Shown here: positions 23,001-37,400 of the stretch, piece by piece
How positions within the stretch are numbered: the first letter of the stretch is position 1
Layout of the letters: the number at the start of each line of letters is the position of its first letter
From: Eutrigla gurnardus
Taxonomy: Eukaryota > Chordata > Actinopteri > Perciformes > Triglidae
Length of the DNA: 64,000 nt
Reading direction: 5' to 3'
Assembly: GCA_963514095.1 (NCBI GenBank)
Contig: OY741285.1
Coordinates: 9,611,116-9,675,115, forward strand
Notes under the pieces: model-generated
Database searches by the model: none
What the model was told of the DNA's origin: nothing
What the model saw: only the letters and a program-made list of their open reading frames with translations
Program-made: the position numbers and the translations under genes

Positions 23001-24760
23001 CTACACTGCTGTATTTTTGCAAAACCTAAAAGAAGTAATACTGACTATTTATCAGACATTATCTACATGAGTAATTATGTCTATTACATATTATTATTAC
23101 TCCTAAAATCTTATTTTAATCTTTCATCACACATTTTATTAGTCCCTCTGCGCCAAAATCTAGAAATGTGACAGAAATCTCAGACCTTGACATACTGGTT
23201 CTCCTCTAGGTTAGTACCCTTTACTCTCAGCTGGCAGGCCTGAGAGTCAAAGTCTATGGTCTCCACACTTAAGGTCAGAGTAGTGCGAACTCTGGAGCTG
23301 CCCACACTTCCAGTAGGTGACTCTGTCTGCACCTTCCTGCGGGAACAGGGCAAAGGGATTTAAGTTCTGTGTGCATAGTTGAGACCAAAACACTGAGCGA
23401 TACAGACAGAGAGGAAGATGTTAAGCTGACAAACACAGATGGACTTTAAAAAGCAATTTTTTAGTAAAGCTAAACTGAACACTGAGCTACAATAACAGCT
23501 TCACTGGAGTATTGGAAACGTTGCATGCCCATACTTGCATTTGTGTCATGCTACAGCATAAAGTTGAGTTACAGCTAAATTAAGAGTGCTTGAGTGCTAG
23601 CTTTTACAATATGTAGTTGGCTACATTGTGAAAGATATTGAAATAGATAGTATGTAAATATATAGTTTATTGGTGCCAACTTTGCATCACATCGTCTTGA
23701 CAGAAACTGCACTACAACACCACTGTGATGCCTATTATGACCAAGATATGTGTCTGAAGTAGATTTGAAGTATTGCTGTGGAAAAATGCTTGTCTTAAAA
23801 AAAGCAAAAGTCATGTGTAAATAAAGCTTTCTGTTGCAACTCTGTATTTCAGATCTGTCAAGTTCTTACAAAAGTGCCCCTGCATGAACAGCTGCTTTTG
23901 ATTGTATTGGGTGTCCATCAAATCTGAAAAATTGAGTCGCTTTGCCTGGATACTATAAAATGCATACAGTAACAGAGTAGGAGATTTGAATCCTGATCCT
24001 AACAAGTTAATGGAAAATAATGAATATGAAACTGGACCAAAAAGATGCTGCCAATTCTACAGAGCGACAACACAACAAAGCCAGCATCCCTCTCCATAGA
24101 GCTGGAAAACTGTCAGATACAAGGCTTCGACTGTCACTTAATGCCATAGAAAATCGTGGATACCTGATGGTGGAGGCTCTCAGGCTGTCCCCCACTTGCA
24201 GCAGGTTGTAGGTGTGCCACATATCCTCTGCCTCCTCCGGCATCAGAGTCACCTGACTGAAGAAGAGCATGAATAAGCCAGGTTCTGAGCTGATGTCATG
24301 TATGTGGGGTTTGTCTTATCCTCAAATGAAATTGTGAATATGCTCGCCCTTTAAGATGTATTGTCATTACTGGGAGCAATGAGCACGGGATGGGACCGTT
24401 ACAGGAATGATGTAGTGTACAAAAAATGGAACATAATCGAGGTTAATTTTGTTTTCTCAACTTGTTTTTGTTTTAGCTCAACCATTTAAGCTAAAGCTAT
24501 ATGCCCAGTTTTTGTCATACAATGGATACATATGGTCACATTACGTGCCCTGTGTATTAACTGTGGGACTATTTCCGCACTAATCCAAAACTCCCCACGT
24601 CTCCACACGCTATTACAAGTTAATGTAGGTCACATATAGTTATTTAACCAAGTTGACACAGGTACAATCAAAGCAAAATAGCATGCTGGTTAGCTTGCTA
24701 ACATTAGCCAGTCACTCACCCGGCATTATCTTTTTCAATGTCTTTATGTAGCAACTTCAT
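20071..24760 (-). CDS. pelo: Pelota, ribosome-rescue factor
   Basis: Pelota resembles eRF1. With the GTPase HBS1L it binds the empty A site of stalled ribosomes, and with ABCE1 it splits them for no-go and non-stop decay. Thirteen exons in transcript order: 24760-24720, 24256-24164, 23336-23186, 22838-22748, 21821-21658, 21575-21515, 21292-21131, 21050-21004, 20915-20842, 20757-20686, 20565-20491, 20410-20379, 20165-20071. They total 1,158 nt, 385 aa plus stop, the human length. The protein begins MKLLHKDIEKDNAG, then QVTLMPEEAEDMWHTYNLLQ. The middle domain includes ADVAAVVMQEGLA and IPRKRRGSC, and the last domain ends in the acidic tail DDSSSDED. The eRF1 GGQ peptide-release motif is absent, as expected for Pelota. 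One exon is only 32 nt. The large introns before exons 5 and 2 contain only AT-rich filler that I can see. Confidence 0.97.
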
Positions 24761-25636
24761 TGTCGGATGATTCTATGATATAAACAGTATTATTGGCGTA
24801 AAATAGATAGGTTAACATTTATCCCGGTTGGAGTCATGTTTATCTTACGATCACTTAGCAAACTAGCTAAGCCATTTCTCAACTTCAGAATGAATCACTC
24901 GGTGCGTGTTGCCAGGCGCTAGGACATTGCGTCATGCCAAAATACGTCGTCGATTCTTCCCATCTTGGTCACTTCCGTGGGTGTCGCTTTACTGCGCAAC
25001 AAGCACCGAGCGATACGACCGCCAATAATTGAGTAAATGTGAACACACGCGGTTGATCTTGAATTGTTTGACAAAATATTCACTTTAAGGCCAACAAAAC
25101 GTGAAATACGCCCGAGAACGATTGTTCTTTTTACATTGTGGTGTGAGATAAGTAAATGCTGACCGACGTTGAAAACAGCCATTCCGGGAGAGTTGTGGCT
25201 CCTCAAACCCCGCCCATTGGCAACGCTGACCAATAGAAGGGCGGGAACGCTTAGACCGTTTTCCGTTCAACCTCCCTTTGAGCTAACGCTCGTCGAGCCT
25301 TTTTTTGGTCGATGGCATGGTGCTAGTAGCTACGACAGAAATATAGTTGTCACGAGATATTACGAAAGCTTCTAGTTAATTCCGATATCTAATGGAAAAT
25401 AGCTGACTCGGGCGGATTTCTGAAGTACATGACAGCCATCACATCTTTAACAATTCAGCGCGAAGCCTCACATTTTGAGGTTGCAAATTCTGCCCCAAGG
25501 TTAGCTAGCTAGCGGGCTAACGATAGCCGATTATCGCTAAACTAGTTTGGCTAACGGTAACTCAGTAGCCAGTTATCAGTCACTAAGTCTTGAATTCGTA
25601 GGGGTGATTAGAAACCGACCAGAATAGAGGAATAGC
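24761..25636. promoter_or_regulatory. Shared head-to-head promoter region of pelo and ppp1ca
   Basis: These 876 bp separate the pelo ATG (minus) from the ppp1ca ATG (plus). The centre (about 24,900-25,350) is richer in CpG than its surroundings and has CCAAT-type words. TATA boxes are not obvious for either gene, the usual pattern for housekeeping bidirectional promoters. Near 25500-25560 there are repeated GCTAGC/GCTAAC words. No coding exon is seen. Confidence 0.6.
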
Positions 25637-28600
25637 ATGGCCGAAGCCGATAAGTTGAACATCGACTCCATTATACAACGTCTGCTGGAAGGTAAGTCTA
25701 TTGCGCTCGATATGTATTCACCGAGGTAGCCATTTTAGCTAACCGATGCTAGACAACGATAGCCACCTATGCTATGTTAGCCAGAGTTCATCAGTTCATC
25801 TCTAGCGTCTTGCTAACGTAACGCAGGCTATTGACCGCCACTAATGTTGGGTCAGTAACATCCTTCTCGCAGCGAATTAGCCGTTGTTGTTTTTGCTCGC
25901 TTGAATGCTATTATACACGTATTTATGTATTATATATTTTACTCTGCCAAGAAAGTATATTCACACATTAGACATTGTGAGAGTCGTTAAACTGGAATTA
26001 TCCCTCCAACAAACAAATGTATTTTGAGCAATGTCCATCTTGCAAATTCGCCGTCCGTAACGTTGCCGTTTTAATGAGTCCTTGGACCGAATGTGCTTTT
26101 CTTGTAAGCCAAATGCATTTGGGCAGAAAGGTCATATTTATATCATCAGATGGCATGTTTTGAGTTCGTACATAGCGGCCCCGAAGTATTATTTATTAAT
26201 ATTTACATCTAAACTAGCTTTGAGATGTAATTTTAAAATGTCACACATCCAAGTTATAGCACCGTTGGTTAAATCAGAAAGTCGGAAATCGTTTTATGAT
26301 CATATGTATTTATATACGTTTTAATATTTATGTGGAAGCTGCAGGATTTGTCACTCAAAAGTGCTCATTGGCTGAATTTAAAGTATTTGTAGAATATTTG
26401 ACGACAAACAGGGCATCATAAATGTATATTTGTGACAATTGGCTGTAGTGGACTGCTCAGCATTAAAATATCCTCATAAAATATCAAATTTCTTCTCAGC
26501 CACAGTTCAATATTTAAATAATTTTATTTTATACAATCATGATGGCTCAGATGATGGTGGAATGAGTCCATGATTGAATACTAAACAGCTAAACAGTGTA
26601 TTGCACACACACTAACGTGCCAACTGCCTGTGGCAATCTGCCTTGTTTTGCTCAGAACATGTGAATTCTATTTTAAAGTGTGAATAAAATCCCAAATCTT
26701 CCATGACTGTTTTATATCAAAATACCATTATAATTTCAACTCATACTTTTCTTGCAAATATTTTTGAGTTTTGACAGATGTGAAATACATACAAATAGTT
26801 TGAGACATGAAATGCAATTGAACATCACACATCCATACAATCAGAGGGAAGGTCAGCAACATAAAGGGGATTACTGAATAAGTCTCTAGCTCTGCTGATG
26901 GTTCTGGAAGTATTTCAGTAATGATCCCCACACGTGTTGAAACTTTTACAACTCATACTTTTGCAAACTATTTTAATAACAAATGAGTATGAAAAATGAC
27001 CAGCGCTGTGCTTATGGTCTTATGTGTCAGTGTGCTTTTTCTCACTCTTGTTGCATTTTTACTTCCCAGTGAAAGGCTCCAGACCTGGCAAAAATGTTCA
27101 GCTGACAGAGAATGAAATCCGTGGTCTCTGCCTCAAATCCCGGGAGATCTTCCTCAGCCAGCCAATCCTGCTGGAACTCGAGGCTCCCCTCAAGATTTGT
27201 GGTGAGGCTTAGTTGTGTTCTTTAGAGTTGGGGGAATTCTAAAGTGTGGTTACATAGCATTTAGAAGCACTCTTAGATGGCTGTTGTAGCTTATAGTCCT
27301 GGACTATTATGAGAAAGCTTACGTTTACGTTATATAGTGCAAGGCCGTGACCTTGCCACATAATTGCAGTACTGTAGGGACGAGCTCATAAAACTGGCTT
27401 GCTAGTGAAGTGCTGTTTTGCACTTCAAGTCTCCCTGGAGTTGCCCTCCTGTGTCATACTGCTGATTCTCCTTAATGAAAAATGTTTAAAGGGACAGTCT
27501 ACACATTTCAGGAACTGGCCATGTTTGCAGTGTGGAGAGAATCCCCGCATCCTCTAACTAAATGCAAACTTGCACATTCAGTTATCTGTCTCATCATCAC
27601 AAAAAAACAAGTCTAGCAACACCAGAATAACAGAGTGTTAGTTTAAAATAATGCATGGCCAATCGCGGTATGAAGTGTTGTTTTTAATTTGTATGGTGCC
27701 AAGTATTGTTGTACCTCTATCCTAGTCTCATACCCGTTTGTTGTGCACATACACAAGGCATGAAAATCACACCTTTGACCAACCTTGTTGTTTCCATTCC
27801 AATACTCCTTGTCTCACCAGGTGATGTTCATGGGCAGTACTATGATCTGCTGAGGCTGTTTGAATATGGGGGTTTTCCACCAGAGAGCAACTACCTGTTC
27901 CTGGGGGATTATGTGGACAGAGGCAAGCAGTCCCTTGAAACCATCTGCCTGTTGTTGGCATACAAGATCAAATACCCAGAAAACTTCTTTCTTCTGAGAG
28001 GAAACCATGAGTGCGCCTCCATTAACAGAATATATGGCTTCTATGATGAGTGTAAGTATTGTGGCATGCATCTTACCACTTCTATCAACAGTTACACGCA
28101 ATGTGCTAAAAATATATACCCAAGCCTTGAGGCTTTTCTATAGTCTAGGGTGTTGTCAAGAGTAGACAACAGACTTATTTGTGGTAAAAAAACAAAAAAA
28201 CAACAACTTCTCATGGGCTTCAAGGTGAGGAGAAGCATGATAGATGAGTATGAGCAGTGAATAATCACATGCCTTCCTGTGCTTTGAATGTTATGCAATA
28301 GGTGTTGCTGTGTTAGATTTTACAGGTTTTAAGATTAGATTGTGATTAAGTCATTTTGGTTTCCTCCCACAGGTAAGAGGCGATACAACATTAAGCTGTG
28401 GAAGACCTTCACTGACTGCTTCAACTGTTTGCCTGTTGCAGCCATTGTTGATGAGAAGATCTTCTGTTGCCATGGAGGTATCCTCATCAAACAGTTAATT
28501 TGGCTTATGTCCAGAGCACACACACAGACACACAAACTTGCCCCTGCACTGTTGTTACTGTCTACATTATGGTCAAAGGCCTGCAAGATTGTGTGGGATC

Positions 28601-30672
28601 TTAATTTCTTGTTTGAGCATATTTGTATATCCACGTCCTGTTCAGCGGTAATGGCTGCAGAGGACTTACTATTCCTTATTTCTAGTAACACTTATGATGT
28701 TTCTAACAAGTGGAAAATAGTTTTAATACATAGTTACAATTTAACACATTTTGCTTATGACTGGCAATGCCTCCTGTCCAAAACAACTAGTGTCATGTAG
28801 GCCTGAGCAAAGCTCATACAAATTAATATTCTGTATGTGAGCTGGTTATGGTCTTAAACAACTGTTCAAACAAATAACATGGTCAGTCACTCACAAAATG
28901 CTCAGCCCAAAAAAAGCTAAAATACAGGAGAAAATCTCTTTGTACAGAACAATTGACGATGTAAAAACATGTAAAGATGGGGCTTATGAAAGAACAAACG
29001 AGCACATTTGATTTTTAAAAGGAATGCAAATGTATTAAAAAAAACTCTATCGCCCCATCCCTAGTAGTAAGGTACTGTGTGCACATACACACACACACAC
29101 ACACAACCATGTGCATGTTGAGCACACTGCATTTAAAGTCCCAATCCATCATTCCATGATCATATAATTAAATATGCATACACAAATCAACGGCTATTCA
29201 GTTCACAATAATATTAGACAACAAGACTCAAGCAAATCTTCACATTTTCAAAGCTGTAAATAGGGAATCTTCGGTATTATTGATTTATAGGGACTCAAAC
29301 CATTATTAAAATGGTTACTGATTCATTATTTTGATCAACTGATTGTTTCAGATCTAACAATTAATATACAGGCCTGATTTCCATCCGTGTTTATAATTGA
29401 TGATGTAAACAAATGCCACAGAAAAAGAAAATCATGTAGTTCATGTTATTGTTTTTACCTGAAAACAAGAAGTACATCCAAACCAAACCTAAACTTCAGA
29501 TCATCAGGAAACGGACTGTATATTTCCTACTGTTTAACATTTAACTGTTCTGCATTGATCTCCAGGCCTGTCCCCAGACCTCCAGTCAATGGAGCAGGTG
29601 CGAAGGGTCATGCGCCCCACTGACGTGCCTGACCAGGGCCTCCTCTGCGACCTGCTGTGGGCTGACCCGGATAAGGATGTGCTGGGCTGGGGTGAGAACG
29701 ACCGCGGTGTCTCCTTCACCTTTGGCGCCGACGTGGTCACAAAATTCCTCCACAAACACGACATGGACCTCATTTGTCGGGCTCATCAGGTGAGTGCACA
29801 GCCTTAAAAGTTAAAATGTAGGAATGATAGCCAATATAAAAGATACGCCATCTGTCTTAATTTGGCTAAAGCATCAAGAGATCGATGCAGACTCGGGTGT
29901 CTTGTTATGGGATCGCAATGTTTCCCTGTCGTATTTTTGTGTTGTGAATTCCTCCTTTTCCTCCTTCTTTCCACATAAAAAAAAAACATTCTTTTTGTAG
30001 TTAACGCAAGGCTAGCACTTTTATCAAACAAGCGTGTCCAGCTGTTAGTGAATATTTGAAGAAAAGTGAGGTGGAACTGCTGAAGTACTCGGATAGCCCC
30101 ATGGCCATTTCAGCACAGTTGGATTTCAGCACAGTTTTACTGATAACCAGGTAGGCAGTTCAAGGGATAGCAATGTATTTATGACATACAAGTATTTTTG
30201 TTAATATAATGCTGTAAATGGATAACAATATGGTTCTGTTTTTGTGCCTAATTATTGTATACAGGTGAGAGATAAATGTTTGAAATAACTCTCACTCCTT
30301 ACAAACCTGACCTGACCTGTCGTTACTCGGGTTTCAGGTGGTCGAGGACGGATATGAGTTCTTTGCAAAAAGGCAGCTGGTGACGCTGTTCTCTGCCCCA
30401 AACTACTGTGGCGAGTTCGACAATGCCGGAGCCATGATGAGTGTAGATGAGACCCTCATGTGCTCATTCCAGGTAAGCAAGAAACCAATGTGGCCACTTC
30501 TGATTCTGCATATCAAAATGTCACCATTTTTGTTGTTTCTTTTTGCTCAGTTTTATCACATCTGCCTTTTTTACAGATTCTCAAACCTGCGGACAAGAAG
30601 CTGTTCTATGGTGGTGGAGGGGGCATGGGCTCTGGCCGCCCAGTCACTCCCCCCAGGAAAGCTAAGAAATGA
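25637..30672 (+). CDS. ppp1ca: Protein phosphatase 1 catalytic subunit, alpha/gamma type
   Basis: Ser/Thr phosphatase with a two-metal site, steered by regulatory subunits with RVxF motifs. Seven exons (25637-25691, 27070-27201, 27821-28051, 28373-28477, 29566-29789, 30338-30472, 30577-30672) give 978 nt, 325 aa plus stop. All PPP signatures are present: GDVHGQY, GDYVDRG, RGNHE, the active-site DECKRRYN region, HGGLSPDL and SAPNYCGEFDN. The N-terminus MAEADKLNIDSIIQRLLEV resembles gamma, while ILKPADKK before the tail resembles alpha. The tail has an oligoglycine stretch GGGGGMGSGRP before TPPRKAKK, and the TPPR Cdk-site motif is kept. GDVHGQY has Val where the mammalian isoforms have Ile. 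Paralogue assignment is therefore tentative, but the family is certain. Poly(A) signal AATAAA at 31448-31453. Confidence 0.93.
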
Positions 30673-31453
30673 CACCAGTAGTTTGCCCTCGACCTCCAAC
30701 CCATCCCTCCTGCCCTCTCTACCTCTCTTCTCCTTTCTTTCACCAAACAGCCAGAAATCAAACCTATACCCAGGGCTTTTTTCCTTTTTTATCTGTACTT
30801 CTTAAAACATTTAATGTTACGAATTGTCTGAGTGAGTGAGTGAGAGTGTGCGTGCGCAGATGATAAATGTGTCTTTTCTGCCGGTGAGCATTAATCATGT
30901 GTGCACGTGTACATTTTGTGTGAGAGTATTAGAGATTTATACTTTCCCCTCTCTCTTACCACTCCTCCCGTGGAAGGGTTAAAACCACAGTGTCTGTCTG
31001 TACAGTAATTTTGACTGAAAAGCAGCGTTTGGGAGACAGTGGGAGATTGCTGATATGATGAAATTAGCAGCGAACCCCTGCCAGCAGGTGACGTGTGTGT
31101 GTGTGTGTGTACTTCTGGAGGGGGGAAGTATTTTGTTTTCCCTGTCCTCTGTACTGTAAAATCTCAAACACAGGTGTGTGCAGGTGTGTGTGTGCGTGCA
31201 TGCATGCTTGCCCAGTCTTACCTTTCTGAGCGTGGCATATCCTTGAACAGGAAGGAGTACATCACCTTGTCTCAGAAGAGCAAGGACATGCTTACCTACA
31301 CACACACACACATGCACACGCATATGACGCTTCAGATTCATATGAGCCAGAGCTGTAAAAACCCCATACAGTTTAGGTTTGTACAGATTTGATTACTTGA
31401 AAGAGATTTTTTGTGAATTCGTTTTGTAGTCTTTCATCAAGTTGACCAATAAA

Positions 31454-34400
31454 GCGAGAATCTGAGCTAAAATGTCTACTAGTCATTTTATTATAATGCT
31501 GTATCTGCTATGGGATCTAAACAATTGGATTTGTAATTATAGTGCTGTGCTTGATGAGAATGGGCTGATTGTCAGCTTGCAGTCGGCTAGTTGCTTGGCC
31601 ACAAGGCAGCTATAAAAGAAGGCAGGGTCATAACATCTCTGAACTCACATTGGTACCAAGATAGTAGAATTCCAAATGTATTAAATTGTAAAAAGCCATC
31701 TTTTGTTATTGATAACTAACCAATCACCAAACTGACAATGATGTAGTAGTTTGGATGAATGGTTCTTGATATGCGAGTGTTTTCCCTGCAAATACTCATT
31801 TGTATATCTAGTTACTCACAATGCAGTGTGTTTTTAACTTTATTTTGTTGTTCAAACTGCTTGTTATATAAATTTGTCCTCACTTTTTGCGTCTTTTCAC
31901 AATGACGGCATTATTGCAGGTTGCTTTTATTTCACTACAGTTTTGATACAAAACCCGCAGTAAATTATCATTGTTAAACGATGCAGGATGAAATAAACTT
32001 CTAATAAGTTGGGTTTTGAAAATGCATCTGATTCTTTTAGGGATGAAATTAAAAAATTGATTAATTTGTCCATTATTTTCACAATTCATCATTAGGTCTG
32101 TTATATCAGAAATTGAAAAATGCGTGTCACCATCTCCTAAGGTTAATGGCATCAAATTAGTTGTATGTTCTATGAAAAATCGAATATTGTTCAATTAGCA
32201 AGGACGAAGCACAAGGAAAAGTATATCCTTACATTTGAGAGGCTAAAAACCAGGAAGTGTGTGGCTTCTTAAGCAATTACGCAATCATCAAACTAGTTTG
32301 TTGCTCAATGACTGGATTAATAGAAATAGTTATATTATGGTTGTCATGTATATTTTGTCCATGTCCATTCATGATTGAATCATATTTATATCAGTATTGA
32401 ACATTTTATCCTTCCATAGTGTTTTAACTACCATGTTTTAAAAATATTTAGTTTGAGTAAATTATGTTTTGTTAGAGGCTAATGGCTCAGTCCCCATTAA
32501 AATACATTTTAAAGGCAACCATCTGACATTTAAACTACAGATTTGTCAAGTAATTAATTTTGTGGGGTAGCTTTATCATGCACAAGGGGTAATATAGGCT
32601 GAACTTCAGCTGTTATCCACATGGGGATGCTGTTGAGCTCTTTTGACTTCTCCAATCAGGACATCCACGGTACTATGACTCAGAAAAACACTGCAGAGCT
32701 TTGGGTAATAAAATGCTCTTTCGTTTTCCCAAGGGAATGTTATGTGTTCCAGAGACCACTACGGTGGCTCAACATTTTGTACATATCTCTAATAACTCTA
32801 AACAAGAATATTCACCCTCCGTCAAAGTGGCTGTGTAGAAAACGCTCTATCCCTCTTTTACGTTCCTCGTGCTATATTTATCAAAAAAGGATCCCATTTC
32901 TTCGGCATTTCTCCGGCTCTTTTGGGATTCATTCGTCTTCCTGTCATCAACACCCTTCTCCAAGACGCCCTGTCTATCATTGTGCCTTCCTTTTACAGGA
33001 CCAATGAGGTGAGAGGTGAAGGGTACAGCTCTGGGGGGTTTGGATTTATAAAAGCAGAAACAATTTTCAAAAGGAAGTTGTTTTTCTGTTGTTCCCTGTC
33101 CTGTGGTTTGATTTGAATTATTCTGTTCAGAATGATAAAAATAAGTCCTACTTTACGTTTTCCATTCTTAAGAATTCAGAACCTTTTTCCTGTTTTATTT
33201 AATAATAACAAGTATACCCCATTGGAGAAACAATTTTCTCCTTTTTCAAATGCAAAATAATGTCTAAAAGATGTCTATGGGCTGTAACTGAGCTTCTGAC
33301 AGAAACTTCCTTCTTACTGTTAATCTGTTGGCCACTGGATGTCTCATTCTCCTCGCAGGAGTACAATCCTCTGTACATTTATAGTAGGATGTTCAACTTG
33401 AAGTCTAATGTCACCCTAACAATTTATCACTGGCTATATGGTCTCAGATTCTTAGCAGCACCTCTATAGATTATGTTTCCACTTTTTTGTTGGTCAGTGA
33501 GCTTCACAGACTCAAATGTGTCAATATTTCTGCTGTGTGTATGTTCACCGCGTCCAACGCTGTTAGAAAATCAAACTTTGGGTCCTAGATTCCGGAGGTG
33601 GCAATCCATTTTTTCTTGTAGCTGCAGTGTGCCCATCACTCATCGCAATCAAGCCCTAAATAGTGTCTTGGTTAGATAAGTGTACTCAAAATAGACAAGA
33701 CATTGAAGATGTAGTATATTTCCAAGAGTTCATCTTTCAGATGATACCAAATACTGTACATACTAGTTCATACAGCTATGCTGGCCTGAAATATGAAGAT
33801 AAATTATGTTCGATGAAAGTCCAGAAGGCTTTTCTTCACCTGCGGTCACTAAAGAGCTCGTTAAATCTGTGCAGACTGCTGTTTTGGAAAACACTTGCAT
33901 GTAATTAACATAGTAGTGTGTATTCCCTTATGAAATATAATCTCCTTAATAGGTGGAACTGTGCCAGTCCATTTATTGTAGGGCTGGCAGCGTGGACCAC
34001 AGTGCTTGTGAGTTGAGAGCTTCAGGATTTCATCAGGGGTGAAGTATATTGACTTTCTGAAAACAAGTACTTGAGAAGAAGTACAATTAGTAAGTCATTA
34101 CTTGAGTATTAAAGTATCTGCTTGAGAAAGGAGTAACCAAGAACATAATACCTTATAGTTAATTTGTGATGAAATTTCAAATAGTACATTAAACACATTT
34201 TACTCTCAAAACGTAGTTGAATAAAAAGTAGAAGTATGTTGCCTTAAAATTAGGTTTAAAAGTCATAAAAATATACATGTAACTGAGTAAACGTATCGTA
34301 TTACTAACACCCCTTACTTCATACTATAATAGATCAAACCCCGAACTATGTGTAGATTCTTGTAACCACTGACCAGAAAAAAAACACGTACTGTGAATTC

Positions 34401-37400
34401 CTCCTCAAGGTACATTGACTGACTCCAAACAGCTGTAGGTCAAATCTGAATTTTTCTCGGCCAGTAAAGCTAACGGGATGCTTTGCTTGATTCCACAGAT
34501 CTTGAGTTCCCTAATAAAATGTCGCTGCCGGTACCTTTGCAAGAATTTTAAAATGCAGACAAGTAAATGGGGATCCGACAGTAGACAGAACGCCACTTTT
34601 GATCTCGATTTTCTATCGACTCCCCCGAGGCTTATATAGTACAGCCTTAAGTGTGTGGAATGGTGTGAACAACCCGGAACTCTTCAGCCCAACGCTCCAC
34701 ACGGATACTGATGACTCTGGAGTCGAATGTGCCCTCTGACGTCCTGTCTTATTCTTCTCCCAATAGTTGAACGGGAGACTTCCTAGCATAAACTAAAGGT
34801 CCTGCATTGTGAAATAAAAAAGCTGCAAAGCTGTCGTGGTGCCATGCCCAGCAGCACAGTGTCACTTGCACTATTTATATCTTGTGAGGAATTCTGGATT
34901 CAGAGACTCAGCTGCCACTTCTATTATTACTATTAGCTAATGCTGTAACAAGTACCCGGCTAACACTGAAACCGTAGCTCCTTTATCCATTGCCTTATTG
35001 CCTAGCGCTGATTATGTCCTCAGTGTCAATACCGCACGTTATTTGAATATATGTTTTCGATGTCAGTGCCCAGATTTATTTTACGGGTGCATAAAAGCAA
35101 AAGATTGAAATAAACCTGCACTTTATGGATGCTAGACTAAGTTCAGTTAAGGTGCCGCTGCGGCATTCCTAACTGATCACTTGCAGCCTGTTAAGTTGGA
35201 GAGCGTAACTTTAATTGATATTTTGCGTAAGAACTACACTTTCACAGTAAATGAAACTTTTTTAACTGCCAGATATTGTAAATGAGGGTCCCTTCTGATT
35301 ATTATTCCCCCAGAAATTCTATGGATCAGCTGGACAGCATAGAATAGGTAACCTGCAGAATGTGCTGACAATAACCTCCTTTAGGAACTATGTGGTTCTT
35401 TTCTGGCCCCATGTCTTCAAGTGGCAAATATTACTCTGTCCCTCTCACTTTGCTTGTGCTGTGCAAGTCAGCAGAGACAGACTTAGTTGCATAAGATAGC
35501 CATGCGTACAGCTGCACCGCCGCAGCACTTAACACTTGTACAGAACTGGGAACATGGATAAGGTTCACAAGCGGTGGAGGGGAGGGCTTGATGGGTTAAT
35601 GTGGCACATGGTGATCCCTCAGCCTGGCACTAGGGCGTGGCATGCCAGCTCCACGGGCGGGAGCTGGAAGTGATGGGTGTCCCGGCTCGCAGGCGTTTAC
35701 GCCGTAGTCGTCCCCCTGCACACGCAGGCTACTGACACTTCAGCAATAGACCGAGGCGGAAGATGGAGAGGACGGGGTTGAAACCTTATCCTTCTGGGAT
35801 ATTGAGTTAAATGTCACTGCTCTGCCCTGAGGGAGACACTGACAGGCCGACCCCAATCACAGCCCCCAAATCTCAGAGGTCAGAACGGCTGTACGACAGC
35901 TGAGGCCTGGAGAACGGCTGGGTGAAACAGAGATGGGAACACTGGCGGAACAGAATGAGAATAAAATGTTTAAGCAACATGTCTGGGACACAAAAAAATA
36001 AGTTCATACAACATAAAGCTATTGCCAAATTGATGCGATTCGCCCCATGAAGTTTAATGTACTTAACCAGTGCATTTGGATGGCGTGTAGATATTTTACT
36101 ATCTATAGTGTGGATTATGAGTTCACATGCGTCATCACACTTATCACTCTCTAAATAATATTCAATACTTACTTGAATCCTAATGAAAATTAAATATTTC
36201 TGCGTGTAGACAACAGACAGTTTTCCATGCAGCTTTTCAAAAGAAAAGCGTTGTTTCGTGCTTTACTGGGTGTCATTTTGCAAGCACTAAAAATATGAAT
36301 GAAATCCCAAATGAAATGCTTTCTGCTCTTCTACATCATCAGCAGGCCAGAGGGTTGGGTCAGTTGGTCACCAGCAGCTGATTGGTGAAGTTGAAAGCTG
36401 CCACAAAAAGACTTCCTATTTTAGAAATTCTCAGTTTAGGAGCACCAGAAGGTGTTTGTGTTATCGATACGCCATCGGTAATACAAATACCAGCCAATAG
36501 TATTAGCTCATAGGCATGGTCGCTTCGGACAAAAGGAAAATGACCACTTGAACCAAGGTGTTAGCTCATATGTACATAAAAATAATATGAAAAAAAGTTA
36601 TTGTGCAATTGTGTGGCTTCTTACTTTTACCAATCCATTGAGCGACCAAATAGGAAGTTGTGGCCAGGTTCACCATCGCTGTTTTCTGGTGGGTGTATTC
36701 CTCGCTCTTTCAACCGTAAAATGATTCTGTTTTGCCCTTAAATTCCGGGTGCTTTGTAATCAGATGTGGCTTCAGCTTGAGAACCTCTACAGTACATCAC
36801 CACTAATGGCTGACACAAACAGCTGTTCACCTTTTTCTGGAGCAGTTTGACCAAAAATAAACTTCAGAGAATGCAACTTGTTGTGCAAAAAAATTCTGAT
36901 ACTTGCATGAAGAGTAAAGTGTATTTCACAGCCAACAAATCCATGTTTAGTACAGGCTGGTACTGTGATGCTGCACAACGACGTAACACATGAATATGTG
37001 GATTGTCGTCAAAAAATGTGCCCTGTAGCTGTTAAAGGTGGTGAGCTGTGACCACTGTGACTTACAGGAACACCTGTCAGTTTATTGATTAGCAACAGCA
37101 ACTTGGATTCCTGGCTGCATCACCCAGCAACGTGTTTACTGCTGTTAAAACAAGTAGTAAATCAACAGAGTTTGTGTTATACTGAATTCTGAGCGTGTTA
37201 CTGCATTATTGTCCGAAAGGCAAACGGTAGAGAAAAATGAATGAGTGTTCTTCTGCCATACAGATTTTATGAATAAAAACAGAAAAAAGTCAAGATAATG
37301 AAACCAGGTATTTTATGTATAAGTAAGTATTTTATATATATATGTGACTTTTTAAAATGTTAAATCATGTACCAATAACAAATTCAGTGCTGTGATTCCA

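Noticed and set aside
31093..31316. GT/AC microsatellites in the ppp1ca 3' UTR
   Set aside because: Ordinary dinucleotide repeats, common in fish 3' UTRs; no further structure seen.
31880..34596. Several 60-128 codon open frames in the intergenic region
   Set aside because: AT-rich, no splice context, no recognisable domain or family resemblance.
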